From Chamaelirium japonicum (taxonomy: Eukaryota; Streptophyta; Magnoliopsida; Liliales; Melanthiaceae), in the NCBI GenBank assembly GCA_947650365.1, contig CANTAL010000002.1:2239501-2303500 (forward strand): a stretch of 64,000 nucleotides of DNA. Direction: 5' to 3'. Under the pieces are notes generated by a model. That model had not been told where the DNA came from. It made no database searches and was given only the letters and a program-made list of their open reading frames with translations. The position numbers and the translations under genes were made by a program. Positions 51,405 through 62,661 of the stretch are shown in pieces (the stretch's first letter is position 1; the number at the start of each line of letters is the position of its first letter).

Positions 51405-52827
51405 ATCCATTCTATTTCATTTGTACGATCCATTCTAATTCATTCGCACGATCCATTCTAATTCATTCATACGATCCATTCTAATTCATTCGTACGATCC
51501 ATTCTAATTCATTCGTACGATCCATTCTAATTCGTGCGAATGTATCCATTCTAATTCATTCGTACGATCCATTCTAATTCATTCGTACGAATGTATCCAT
51601 TCTAATTCATTTGTACGAATGTATCCACTCTAATTCATTTATACGATCTAATCTAATTCATTCGCACGGATCCATTCGCATTCACTCAAACGATCCATTC
51701 TAATTCATTCTTATGATCCATTCTAATTCATTCGCTCGAATGTATCCATTCTAATTCATTCATACGATCCTTTCTAATTCATTCGTACGATCCATTCTTA
51801 CTCATTCGTACGATCCATTCTTACTCTTTCGTACGATCCATTCTAATTCATTCGTACGACCCATTCTAATTCATTCGTACGATCCATTCGCATTCACTCA
51901 AACGATCCATTCTAATTCATTCATATGATCCATTCTAATTCATTCGCACGAATGTATCTATTCTAATTCATTCGTACGATCCATTCTATTTCATTCGTAC
52001 GATCCATTCTTACTCATTCGTACGATCCATTCGTATCTATTCTAATTCATTCGTACGATCTATTCTAATTCATTCGTACGATCCATTCTAATTCATTCGC
52101 ACGATCCATTGAATTAGAATGGATACATTCGTGCGAATCCATTCTATTTCATTCGTACGATCCATTCTAATTCATTCGCACGATCCATTCTAATTCATTC
52201 GTACGATCCATTCTAATTCATTCATACGATCCATTCTAATTTATTCGCATGATCCATTCTAATTCATTCATACGATCCATTCTAATTCATTCATATGATC
52301 CATTCTAATTCCTTCATACGATCCATTCAATTTCATTCGTACGATTCATTCTAATTCATTCATACGATCCATTCGTATCCATTCTAATTCATTCGTACGA
52401 TCCATTCTAATTCATTCGTACGATCCATTCTAATTCCTTCGTACGATCCATTCTAATTTATTCGTACGATCCATTCTAATTCATTCGCACAATCCATTCT
52501 AATTCATTCATACGATCCATTCTAATTCATTCGTACGATCTATTCTATTTCATTCGTACAATCCATTCTTACTCAATCGTATGATCCATTCTAATCCATT
52601 CGCACAATCTATTCTAATTCATTCGTACGATCCATTCTATTTCATTCGTACGATCCATTCTATTTCATTCGTACGATCCATTCTAATTCATTCGTACAAT
52701 CCACTCTAATTCATTCGTACGATCCATTCTAATTCATTCGTACGATCCATTCTAATCCATTCTAATTTCATTCGTACGATCCATTCTAATTCATTCGTAC
52801 GATCCATTCTAATTCATTCGTACGATC
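51405..52827 (+). repeat. Forward block with a reverse island
   Basis: CATTCGCATTCACTCAAACG occurs at 51,672 and 51,890. The reverse island with module A is at 52,109-52,140. It ends at CGATCGAAATAGAATGG. Confidence 0.92.
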
Positions 52828-53046
52828 GAAATAGAATGGATTAGAATGGATCGTACTTATGAATTAGAATGGATACATTCGTATGAATGAATTAGAATGG
52901 ATCATATGAATGAATTAGAATGGATCGTGCGAATGAATTAGAATTGATCGTACGAATGAATTAGAATGGATCGTAGTAATGAATTAGAATGGATCCTACG
53001 AATGAATTAGAATAGATTGTGCGAATGAATTAGAATGGATCTAGAT
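52828..53046 (-). repeat. Reverse block
   Basis: Same opening as 45,262: GAAATAGAATGGATTAG and ACTTATGAATTAG. It is about 20 bp shorter, one reverse unit fewer. Confidence 0.9.
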
Positions 53047-53055
53047 CGTGTATCC
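53037..53055 (-). repeat. Junction module B, inverted orientation (copy 11)
   Basis: Core GGATCTAGATCGTGTATCC, one substitution. The left flank GATCCTACG is intact; the right flank reads CGTACTACCC for CGTACGACCC. Confidence 0.9.
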
Positions 53056-53639
53056 ATTCTAATTCATTCGTACTACCCATTCTAATTCATTCGCACGATC
53101 CATTCTAATTCATTCGTACGATCCATTCTAATTCCTTCGTACGATCCATTCTAATTCATGCGCACAATCTATTCTAATTCATTCGCACAATCCATTCTAA
53201 TTCATTCGCACGAAGGTATCTATTCTATTTCATTCGTACAATCCATTCTATTTCATTCGTACGATCCATTCTAATTCATTCGTATGATCCATTCTAATTC
53301 ATTCGCACAATCCATTCTAATTCCTTCGTACGATCCATTCTAATTCATTCGCATGAATGTATCCATTCTAATTCATTCGTACGATCCATTCTATCTCATT
53401 CGTACAATCCATTCTATTTCATTCGTATGATCCATTCTAATTCATTCGTATGATCCATTCTAATTCTAATTCATTTGTACGATCCATTCTAATTCATTCG
53501 TATGATCCTTTCGAATTCATTCGTACGATCCATTCTAATTCATTCACACAATCTATTCTAATTCATTAGTACGATCCATTCTAATTCATTCGTACGATCC
53601 ATTCTAATTCATTAGCACGATCCAAATTTATTTATCTGT
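53047..53639 (+). repeat. Forward block
   Basis: Contains TCTATCTCATTCGTACAATCC (53,387) as in the first kilobase, and a truncated ATTCTAATTCTAATTC unit (53,460). It ends at ATCCAAATTTATTTATCTG. Confidence 0.88.
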
Positions 53640-53916
53640 ACGAATGAATTAGAATGGATACATTCGTACGATCGAATTAGAATGGATCGTACGAATGAAA
53701 TAGAATGGATCGCGCGAATGAATTAGAATGGATCGTACGAATGAATTAGAATGGATCGTACGAATGACTTAGAATGGATTGTTCGAATGAATTAGAATAG
53801 ATTGTGCGAATGAATTAGAATGGATCGTACGAATGAATTAGAATGGATCTGGATCGTACGAATGATTCATTCTATGAATGGATCGTACGAATGAATTAGA
53901 ATGGATCTGGATCGTG
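53640..53916 (-). repeat. Reverse block
   Basis: ACATTCGTACGATCGAATTAG near 53,660 also occurs near 1453. The right end repeats the 28,784-28,860 arrangement of two CTGGATCG words around an ATTCATTCTATGAATGG fold-back. Confidence 0.88.
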
Positions 53917-53921
53917 TATCC
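53903..53921 (-). repeat. Junction module B, inverted orientation (copy 12)
   Basis: Core GGATCTGGATCGTGTATCC, followed by CCTTCGTACGATCC as at 28,842. Confidence 0.92.
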
Positions 53922-54484
53922 ATTCTAATTCCTTCGTACGATCCATTCTAATTCATTCGTACGATCCATTCTAATTCATTCGCACGATCCATTCTAATTC
54001 ATTCGCACGAATGTATGCATTCTAATTCATACGTACGATCTATTCTAATTCATTCGTACGATCAATTCTAATTCATGCGCACAATCCATTCTAATTCATT
54101 TGCACGATCCATTCTAATTCATTCATACAATCCATTCTAATTCTTTTGCACGAATGTATCCATTCTAATTCATTCGCACGAATGTATCCTTTCTAATTCA
54201 TTCGTACGATCCATTCTAATTCATTCGCACAATCTATTCTAATTCATTCGAACGATCCATTCTAAGTCATTCGTACGATCCATTATAATTCATTCGTACG
54301 ATCCATTCTAATTCATTCGCACGATCCATTCTATTTCATTCGTACGATCCATTCTAATTCATTCGCACGAATGTATCCATTCCGATTCATTCGTACGATC
54401 CATTCTAATTCATTCGCACAATCTATTCTAATTCATTCGTACGATCAATTCTAATTCATTCGCACGTATCCATTCTAATTCATA
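53917..54484 (+). repeat. Forward block
   Basis: Order CCTTCGTACG, CATACGTACGATCTATTC, GCACAATCC, TTTGCACG largely matches 28,863-29,100. It ends at ATTCATACGAATGAATTAG. Confidence 0.88.
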
Positions 54485-54767
54485 CGAATGAATTAGACTG
54501 GATCGTACGAATGAATTAGAATGGATTGAATTAGAATGGATCGTACGATAAGAATGGATTGTTCGAATAAAATAGAATAGATCGTACGGATAAATGAATT
54601 TGGATCGTACGAATGAATTAGAAAGGATACATTCGTGCAAAAGAATTAGAATGGATTGTATGAATGAATTAGAATGGATCGTGCGAATGAATTAGAATGC
54701 GAATGAATTAGAATGGATCGTACGAATGAATTAGAATGGGTCGTACGAATGAATTAGAATGGATACA
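54485..54767 (-). repeat. Reverse block
   Basis: Includes GTACGATAAGAATGG (54,543) and CGTACGGATAAATGAATTTGG (54,583). Its left part and the forward segment at 54,840-54,960 are reverse complements of each other, an inverted repeat flanking module B. Confidence 0.88.
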
Positions 54768-54779
54768 CGATCCAGATCC
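54761..54779 (+). repeat. Junction module B (copy 13)
   Basis: Core GGATACACGATCCAGATCC with GGGTCGTACG on the left. The right flank is a TCTATTTCATTCG unit instead of GCACAATCTATT. Confidence 0.9.
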
Positions 54780-55928
54780 ATTCTATTTCATTCGTACGAT
54801 CCATTCTAATTCATTCGCATGATCCATTCTAATTCATTCGTACGATCCAAATTCATTTATCCGTACGAACTATTCTATTTCATTCGTACGATCCATTCGT
54901 ATCGTACGATCCATTCTAATTCAATCCATTCTAATTCATTCGTACGATCCATTCTAATTCATTCGTACGATCCATTCTATTTCATTCGTACGATCCATTC
55001 TAATTCATTCGCATGATCCATTCTAATTCATTCATACAATCCATTCGTACGACCCATTCTAATTCATTCGTACGATCCATTCTAATTCATTCATACGATC
55101 CATTCTATTTCATTCGTACGACCCATTCTTACTCATTCGTACGATCAATTCTAATTCATTAGCATGATCCATTCTAATTCAGTCGTACGATCTATTCTAT
55201 TTTATTCGTACAATCCATTCTTACTCAATCGTACGATCCATTCTAATTCATACGATCCATTCTAATTCATTCGCACGAATGTATCCATTCCAATTCATTC
55301 GTACGATCCATTCTAATTCATTCGCACAATCTATTCTAATTCATTCGTACGATCAATTCTAATTCATTAGCATGATCCATTCTAATTCATTCGTACGATC
55401 TATTCTATTTCATTCGTACAATCCATTCTTACTCAATCGTATGATCCATTCTAATCCATTCGCACAATCTATTCTAATTCATTCATACGATCCATTCTAT
55501 TTCATTCGTACGATCCATTCTAATTCATACGATCCATTCTATTTCATTCATACGATCCATTTTACTTCATTCGCACGATCCATTCTAATTCATTCGTACT
55601 ATCCATTCTAATTCATTCATACTATCCATTCTAATTCCTTCGTACGATCCATTCTAATTCCTTCGTACGATCCATTCTAATTCATTCGCACGATCCATTC
55701 TAATTCATTCGTACGATCCATTCTAATTCATTCATACAATCCATTCTAATTCATTCATACGATCCATTCTAATTCATTCGTACGATCCATTCTAATTCAT
55801 TCGTACGATTCATACTAATTCAATCCATTCTAATTCATTCGTACGATCCATTCTTACTCATTCGTACGATCCATTCTAATTCATTCATACGATCCATTCT
55901 AATTCATTCGTACTATCCATTCTAATGT
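54768..55928 (+). repeat. Forward block
   Basis: TTAGCATGATCC plus TCTATTCTATTT plus CTTACTCAATCGTA is present twice (about 55,160-55,225 and 55,368-55,440), a local duplication of about 208 bp. GTATCGTACGATCC near 54,899 is a truncated unit. It ends at ATTCTAATGTATCGTACGAATG. Confidence 0.9.
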
Positions 55929-57130
55929 ATCGTACGAATGAATTAGAATAGATCGTATGAATGAATTAGAATAGATCATGCTAATGAATTAGAATGGATC
56001 GTACGAATGAATTAGAATGGATCGTACGAAGGAATTAGAATGGATCGTACGAATGAATTAGAATGGATCGTACGAATGAATTAGAATGGATCGTACGAAT
56101 GAATAAGAATGGATCGTACGAATGAATTAGAATGGATTGAATTAGAATGAATCGTACGAATGAATTAGAATGAACTATACCGTACGAATGAATTAGAATG
56201 GATCATACGAATGAAATAGAATGGATCGTATGAATGAATTACAATGGATCGTGCGAATGAATTAGAATGGATCGTACGAATGAATTAGAATAGATCGTAC
56301 GAATGAATTAGAATGGATCATGCTAATGAATTAGAATTGATCGTACGAATGAATTAGAATAGATTGTGCGAATGAATTAAAATGGATCGTACGAATGAAT
56401 TGGAATGGATACATTCGTGCGAATGAATTAGAATGGATCGTATGAATGAATTAGAGTGGATACATTCGTACAAATGAATTAGGATGGATCGTATGAATGA
56501 ATTAGAGTGGATACATTCATACGAATGAATTAGAATAGATTGTGCGAATGAATTAGAATGGATCGTACGAATGAATTAGAATGGATCGTACGAATGAATT
56601 AGAATGGATCGTACGAATGAATTAGAATGGATCGTGCGAATGAATTAGAATGGATCGTACGAATGAAATAGAATGGATCGTATGAATGAATTAGAATGGA
56701 TCGTGCGAATGAATTAGAATGGATCGTACGAATGAATTAGAATAGATCGTACGAATGAATTAGAATGGATCATGCTAATGAATTAGAATTGATCGTACGA
56801 ATGAATTAGAATAGATTGTGCGAATGAATTTGAATGGATCGTACGAATGAATTGGAATGGATACATTCGTGCGAATGAATTAGAATGGATCGTATGAATG
56901 AATTAGAGTGGATACATTCGTACAAATGAATTAGGATGGATCGTATGAATGAATTAGAGTGGATACATTTGTACGAATGAATTAGAATAGATTGTGCGAA
57001 TGAATTAGAATGGATCGTACGAATGAATTAGAATGGATCGTACGAATAAATTAAAATGGATCGTATGAATGAATTAGAATGGATCGTGCGAATGAATTAG
57101 AATGGATCGTACGAATGAAATAGAATGGAT
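55929..57130 (-). repeat. Reverse block
   Basis: Contains ATACCGTACG (56,168) and a tandem pair of about 452-bp segments. It exits through inverted module A at 57,127. Confidence 0.92.
56291..56990 (-). repeat. Local tandem duplication, 452-bp spacing
   Basis: TAGATCGTAC followed by CATGCTAATG at 56,291 recurs at 56,743. GAGTGGATACATTCATACG (56,505) recurs as GAGTGGATACATTTGTACG (56,957). The second copy is the one carried into the 4,264-bp duplication (61,007). Confidence 0.9.
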
Positions 57131-57690
57131 TCGCACGAATGTATCCATTCTAATTCATTCGTACGATCCATTCTAATTCATTCGCACGATCCATTCTAAT
57201 TCATTCGCACGAATGTATCCATTCTAATTCATTCGTATGATCCATTCTAATTCATTCATACGATCCATTATAATTCATTCGCACGATCCATTCTAATTCA
57301 TTCATACGATCCATTCTAATTCATTCGTATGATCCATTCTAATTAATTCGCACAATCTATTCTAATTCATTCATACGATCCATTCTAATTCATTCGTACG
57401 ATCCATTCTAATTCATTCGTACGATCCATTCTAATTCATTCGCACAATCTATTCTAATTCATTCATACGATCCATTCTGATTCATTCTAATTCAATCCAT
57501 TCTAATTCATTCGTACGATCCATTCTAATTCATTCGTACGATCCATTCTAATTCTACGATCCATTCTTACTCATTCGTATTATCCATTTTAATTCATTCA
57601 CACGAATGTATCAACTCTAATTCATTCGTACGATTCATTCTAATTCAATCCATTCTAATTCATTCGTACGATCCATTCTAACTCATTCGT
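57131..57690 (+). repeat. Forward block
   Basis: About 24 units. Relative to 61,395-61,955 it has three extra units near 57,350 and lacks three units near 57,675. It ends in a fold-back with one mismatch (CTAACTCATTCGTACGAATG). Confidence 0.92.
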
Positions 57691-57940
57691 ACGAATGAAT
57701 TAGAATAGTACGAATGAATTAGAATGGATTAGAATGAATTAGAATGGATCGTATGAATGAATTAGAATGGATCGAACGAATGAATTAGAATGGATACATT
57801 CGGGCAAAAGAATTAGAATGGATTGTATGAATGAATTAGAATGGATCGTATGAATGAATTAGAATGGATCGTGCGAATGAATTAGAATGGATCGTACAAA
57901 TGAATTAGAATGGGTCGTACGAATGAATTAGAATAGATAC
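57691..57940 (-). repeat. Reverse block
   Basis: Starts AGAATAGTACGAATG and GGATTAGAATGAATTAG, then GGATACATTCGGGCAAAAG (57,783), a variant shared only with 62,047. It ends in module B. Confidence 0.92.
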
Positions 57941-57953
57941 ACGATTCAGATCC
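57935..57953 (+). repeat. Junction module B (copy 14)
   Basis: Diverged core AGATACACGATTCAGATCC (two changes), with GGGTCGTACG on the left and GCACAATCTATT then CGTAGGATCC on the right. Confidence 0.92.
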
Positions 57954-58384
57954 ATTCTAATTCATTCGCACAATCTATTCTAATTCATTCGTAGGATCCA
58001 TTCTAATTCATTACTACGATCCATTCTAATTCATTCATACGATCCATTCTAATTCATTCGTACGATCCATTCTAATTCATTCGTACAATCCATTCTAATT
58101 CATTCATACGATCCATTCTAATTCATTCATACGATCCATTCTAATTTATTCGTACGATCCATTCTAATTCATTCGCACGATCTATTCTAATTCATTCGCA
58201 CGATCCATTCTAATTCATTCATACGATCCATTCTAATTCATTCATACAATCCATTCTAATTCTTTTGCACGAATGTATCCATTCTAATTCATTCGTTCGA
58301 TCCATTCTAATTCATTCATACGATCCATTCTAATTCATTCTACTCCATTCTAATTCATTCGTACTATTCTAATTCATTCGTACG
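57941..58384 (+). repeat. Forward block
   Basis: Carries the module B right flank, then TTACTACGATCC. A truncated unit TTCTACTCCATTC and TTCGTACTATTC precede the 32-bp palindrome. Confidence 0.92.
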
Positions 58385-58397
58385 AATGAATTAGAAT
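58366..58397. repeat. 32-bp perfect palindrome at a forward-to-reverse switch
   Basis: ATTCTAATTCATTCGT followed by its own reverse complement. The axis is the centre of the monomer core CGTACG. Copies occur at 60,476-60,507, 61,939-61,970 and 62,630-62,661. Confidence 0.95.
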
Positions 58398-58643
58398 GTA
58401 TCCTTAGAATGGATACATTCATGCGAATGAATTAGAATGGATCGTATGAATGAATTAGAATGGATCGTACGAAGGAATTAGAATGGATAGTACGAATGAA
58501 TTAGAATGGATACCTTCGTGCAAATGAATTAGAATGAATCGTACGAATGAGTAAGAATGGATCGTACGAATGAAATAGAATGGATCGTATGAATGAATTA
58601 GAATGGATCGTATGAATGAATTAGAATGGATACATTCGTGCGA
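58385..58643 (-). repeat. Reverse block
   Basis: Reads as the inverse of the forward block at 59,547-59,736: GGATACCTTCGTGCAAATG against CATTTGCACGAAGGTATCC, GAGTAAG against CTTACTC, in matching order. The two blocks form an inverted repeat of about 190 bp with a loop of about 0.9 kb. Confidence 0.9.
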
Positions 58644-58973
58644 CATTCTATTTCATTCGTATGATCCATTCTTACTCATTCGTACGATCCATTCTAATTC
58701 ATTCGCACGATCCATTCTAATTCATTCGCACGATCCATTGAATTAGAATGGATACATTCGTGCGAATCCATTCTATTTCATTCATACGATCCATTCTAAT
58801 TCATTCGCACGATCCATTCTAATTCATTCATACGATCCATTCTTTTTCATTCGTACGATCCATTCTAATTCATTCGTCTGATCCATTCTAATTCATTCGC
58901 ACGATCCATTCTAATTCATTCATACGATCCATTCTAATTCATTCGTACGATCCATTCTATTTCATTCGTACGA
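58644..58973 (+). repeat. Forward block with a reverse island
   Basis: Entered through a shortened module A (GTGCGACATTCTATTTC). The reverse island with full module A is at 58,738-58,769. Confidence 0.92.
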
Positions 58974-58986
58974 TCGTACGAATGAA
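58961..58986. repeat. 26-bp perfect palindrome at a forward-to-reverse switch
   Basis: TTCATTCGTACGA followed by its reverse complement, with the axis in CGATCG. Duplicated at 63,225-63,250. Confidence 0.95.
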
Positions 58987-59546
58987 TTAGAATGGATTGA
59001 ATTAGAATGAATCGTACGAATGAATTAGAATGAATCATACCATACGAATGAATTAGAATTGATCATACGAATGAAATAGAATGGATCGTACGAATGAAAT
59101 AGAATGGATCATATGAATGAATTAGAATGGATTGAATTAGAATGAATCGTACGAATGAATTAGAGTTGATACATTCGTGTGAATGTATTAAAATGGATAA
59201 TACGAATGAGTAAGAATGGATCGTAGAATTAGAATGGATCGTACGAATGAATTAGAATGGATCGTACGAATGAATTAGAATGGATCGTGCGAATGAATTA
59301 GATTGGATCGTACGAATGAATTAGAATGGATCGTACGAATGAAATAGAATGGATCGTATGAATGAATTAGAATGGATCGTGCGAATGAATTAGAATGGAT
59401 CGTACGAATGAAATAGAATGGATTCGCACGAATGTATCCATTCTAATTCAATGGATCGTGCGAATGAATTAGAATGGATCGTGCGAATGAATTAGAATGG
59501 ATCGTACGAATGAGTAAGAATGGATCGTACGAATGAAATAGAATGT
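58974..59546 (-). repeat. Reverse block with a forward island
   Basis: Contains GAATCATACCATACG (59,034), a CpG-decayed ATACCGTACG, and GATCGTAGAATTAG (59,219), shared with 32,207, 34,850, 60,687 and 63,483. The forward island is at 59,420-59,450. It exits at GAATGTCGCACGAATG, the inverse of the shortened module A. Confidence 0.92.
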
Positions 59547-59806
59547 CGCACGAATGTATCCATTCTAATTCATTCATACGATCCATTCTAATTCATTCAT
59601 ACGATCCATTCTATTTCATTCGTACGATCCATTCTTACTCATTCGTACGATCCATTCTAATTCATTTGCACGAAGGTATCCATTCTAATTCATTCGTACT
59701 ATCCATTCTAATTCCTTCGTATGATCCATTCTAATTCATTCATACGATCCATTCTAATTTATTCGCACGAATGTATCCATTCTAAGGATACATTCTAATT
59801 CATTTG
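59547..59806 (+). repeat. Forward block
   Basis: About 11 units with a GAAGGTATCC long unit. After 59,736 it leaves the part visible in copy 2. It ends with CTAAGGATACATTCTAATTC and CATTTGTACGAATGAATTAG. Confidence 0.9.
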
Positions 59807-60236
59807 TACGAATGAATTAGAATGGATTAGAATGATACGAATGAATTAGAATGGATCGTATGAATGAATTAGAATGGATCGAACAAATGAATTAGAATGG
59901 ATACATTCGTGCAAAAGAATTAGAATGGATTGTAAGAATGAATTAGAATGGATCGTATGAATGAATTAGAATGGATCGTGCGAATGAATTAGAATGGATC
60001 GTGCGAATGAATTAGAATGGATCGTATGAATGAATTAGAATGGATCGTATGAATGAATTAGAATGGATCGTATGAATGAATTAGAATGGATTGTGCGAAT
60101 GAATTAGAATGGATCGTACGAATGAATTAGAATGGATCGTATGAATGAATTAGAATGGATCGTAGTAATGAATTACAATGGATCCTACGAATGAATTAGA
60201 ATAAATTGTGCGAATGAATTAGCATGGATTTGGATC
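59807..60236 (-). repeat. Reverse block
   Basis: Begins GGATTAGAATGATACGAATG. The GTGCAAAAG unit is at 59,909. It ends with GTAGTAATG, CCTACGAATG and module B. Confidence 0.9.
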
Positions 60237-60244
60237 GTGTATCC
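60226..60244 (-). repeat. Junction module B, inverted orientation (copy 15)
   Basis: Core GGATTTGGATCGTGTATCC, one change. The left flank GATCCTACG ... ATTGTGCG and the right flank CGTACGACCC are intact. Confidence 0.9.
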
Positions 60245-60491
60245 ATTCTAATTCATTCGTACGACCCATTCTAATTCATTCGTACGATCCATTCTAATTC
60301 TTTCGCACGATCCATTCTAATTTATTCATACGGTCCATTCTAATTAATTCATACAATCCATTCTAATTCTTTTGCACGAATGTATCCATTCTAATTCATT
60401 CGTTCGATCCATTCTAATTCATTCATACGATCCATTCGAATTCATTCGTTCGATCCATTCTAATTCATTCGTACTATTCTAATTCATTCGT
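60237..60491 (+). repeat. Forward block
   Basis: About 11 units. TTTTGCACGAATGTATCC, TTCGTTCGATCC and TTCGTACTATTC resemble the order at 58,262-58,370. It ends in a 32-bp palindrome. Confidence 0.92.
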
Positions 60492-60507
60492 ACGAATGAA
60501 TTAGAAT
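60476..60507. repeat. 32-bp perfect palindrome at a forward-to-reverse switch
   Basis: Same sequence as 58,366-58,397, though outside the part shared at 4,264-bp spacing. Confidence 0.95.
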
Positions 60508-61394
60508 GGATCGTACGAATGAATTAGAATGGATCGTATGAATGAATTAGAATGGATCGTACGAATGAATTAGAATGGATCGTACGAATGAATTAGAATG
60601 GATTGAATTAGAATGAATCGTACGAATGAATTAGAGTTGATACATTCGTGTGAATGAATTAAAATGGATAATACGAATGAGTAAGAATGGATCGTAGAAT
60701 TAGAATGGATCGTACGAATGAATTAGAATGGATCGTACGAATGAATTATAATGGATTTAATTAGAATGAATCAGAATGGATCGTATGAATGAATTAGAAT
60801 AGATTGTGCGAATGAATTAGAATGGATCATACGAATGAATTAGAATGGATCGTACGAATGAATTAGAATGGATCGTATGAATGAATTAGAATGGATCGTG
60901 CGAATGAATTAGAATGGATCGTACGAATGAAATAGAATGGATCGTATGAATGAATTAGAATGGATCGTGCGAATGAATTAGAATGGATCGTACGAATGAA
61001 TTAGAATAGATCGTACGAATGAATTAGAATGGATCATGCTAATGAATTAGAATTGATCGTACGAATGAATTAGAATAGATTGTGCGAATGAATTAGAATG
61101 GATCGTACAAATGAATTGGAATGGATACATTCGTGCGAATGAATTAGAATGGATCGTATGAATGAATTAGAGTGGATACATTCACACAAATGAATTAGGA
61201 TGGATCGTATGAATGAATTAGAGTGGATACATTCGTATGAATGAATTAGAATAGATTGTACGAATGAATTAGAATGGATCGTACGAATGAATTAGAATGG
61301 ATCGTACGAATGAATTAGAATGGATCGTATGAATGAATTAGAATGGATCGTGCGAATGAATTAGAATGGATCGTACGAATGAAATAGAATGGAT
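60492..61394 (-). repeat. Reverse block
   Basis: Left 290 bp resemble 59,100-59,290 (GAGTTGATACATTCGTGTG, GATCGTAGAATTAG). From about 60,789 it matches 56,525 onward. Confidence 0.92.
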
Positions 61395-61955
61395 TCGCAC
61401 GAATGTATCCATTCTAATTCATTCGTACGATCCATTCTAATTCATTCGCACGATCCATTCTAATTCATTCGCACGAATGTATCCATTCTAATTCATTCGT
61501 ATGATCCATTCTAATTCATTCATACGATCCATTCTAATTCATTCACACGATCCATTCTAATTCATTCATACGATCCATTCTAATTCATTCGTACGATCCA
61601 TTCTAATTCATTCGTACGATCCATTCTAATTCATTCGCACAATCTATTCTAATTCATTCATACGATCCATTCTGATTCATTCTAATTCAATCCATTCTAA
61701 TTCATTCGTACGATCCATTCTAATTCATTCGTACGATCCATTCTAATTCTACGATCCATTCTTACTCATTCGTATTATCCATTTTAATTCATTCACACGA
61801 ATGTATCAACTCTAATTCATTCGTACGATTCATTCTAATTCAATCCATTCTAATTCATTCGTACGATCCATTTTAATTCATTCGTATGATCCATTCTAAT
61901 TCATTCATACGATCCATTCTAATTCATTCGTACGATCCATTCTAATTCATTCGTA
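61395..61955 (+). repeat. Forward block
   Basis: Counterpart of 57,131-57,690. It has three extra units before the palindrome (CGTATGATCC, CATACGATCC, CGTACGATCC at about 61,880-61,940). Confidence 0.92.
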
Positions 61956-61970
61956 CGAATGAATTAGAAT
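61939..61970. repeat. 32-bp perfect palindrome at a forward-to-reverse switch
   Basis: Perfect here. The corresponding position in copy 1 (about 57,675-57,706) has one mismatch (CTAACTC). Confidence 0.95.
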
Positions 61971-62648
61971 AGTACGAATGAATTAGAATGGATTAGAATG
62001 AATTAGAATGGATCGTATGAATGAATTAGAATGGATCGAACGAATGAATTAGAATGGATACATTCGGGCAAAAGAATTAGAATGGATTGTATGAATGAAT
62101 TAGAATGGATCGTATGAATGAATTAGAATGGATCGTGCGAATGAATTAGAATGGATCGTACAAATGAATTAGAATGGGTCGTACGAATGAATTAGAATAG
62201 ATACACGATTCAGATCCATTCTAATTCATTCGCACAATCTATTCTAATTCATTCGTAGGATCCATTCTAATTCATTACTACGATCCATTCTAATTCATTC
62301 ATACGATCCATTCTAATTCATTCGTACGATCCATTCTAATTCATTCGTACAATCCATTCTAATTCATTCATACGATCCATTCTAATTCATTCATACGATC
62401 CATTCTAATTTATTCGTACGATCCATTCTAATTCATTCGCACGATCTATTCTAATTCATTCGCACGATCCATTCTAATTCATTCATACGATCCATTCTAA
62501 TTCATTCATACAATCCATTCTAATTCTTTTGCACGAATGTATCCATTCTAATTCATTCGTTCGATCCATTCTAATTCATTCATACGATCCATTCTAATTC
62601 ATTCTACTCCATTCTAATTCATTCGTACTATTCTAATTCATTCGTACG
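61956..62648. repeat. Reverse block 61,956-62,204 and forward block 62,205-62,648
   Basis: Counterparts of 57,691-57,940 and 57,941-58,384 with almost no differences. Module B (AGATACACGATTCAGATCC) sits at the junction. Confidence 0.92.
62199..62217 (+). repeat. Junction module B (copy 16)
   Basis: The same two-change core as copy 14, exactly 4,264 bp away. Confidence 0.92.
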
Positions 62649-62661
62649 AATGAATTAGAAT
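62630..62661. repeat. 32-bp perfect palindrome at a forward-to-reverse switch
   Basis: Copy of 58,366-58,397 at 4,264 bp. Confidence 0.95.

Larger units (their letters stand above)
51480..53090. repeat. Direct duplication, about 7.57-kb spacing, copy 2
   Basis: Partner of 43,900-45,540. It is shortened in the 51.6-kb segment (the ATTAGCACG units are missing). Confidence 0.9.
56525..59736. repeat. 4,264-bp-spaced duplication, copy 1
   Basis: At least 3.2 kb, spanning seven orientation switches. Landmarks: GAATAGATTGTG 56,533 and 60,797; TAGATCGTAC 56,743 and 61,007; module B 57,935 and 62,199; 32-bp palindrome 58,366 and 62,630; 26-bp palindrome 58,961 and 63,225; all exactly 4,264 bp apart. 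Between 57.35 and 57.69 kb the spacing drops to 4,195 and returns: two compensating 69-bp (three-unit) changes. Substitutions are rare (AATTGATC at 59,057 against AACTGATC at 63,321). Confidence 0.95.

Noticed and set aside
58366..58397. Intrinsic terminators or regulatory hairpins at the perfect palindromes.
   Set aside because: There is no adjacent gene, no U-tract and low GC in the stem. The palindromes are joins of opposite monomers.
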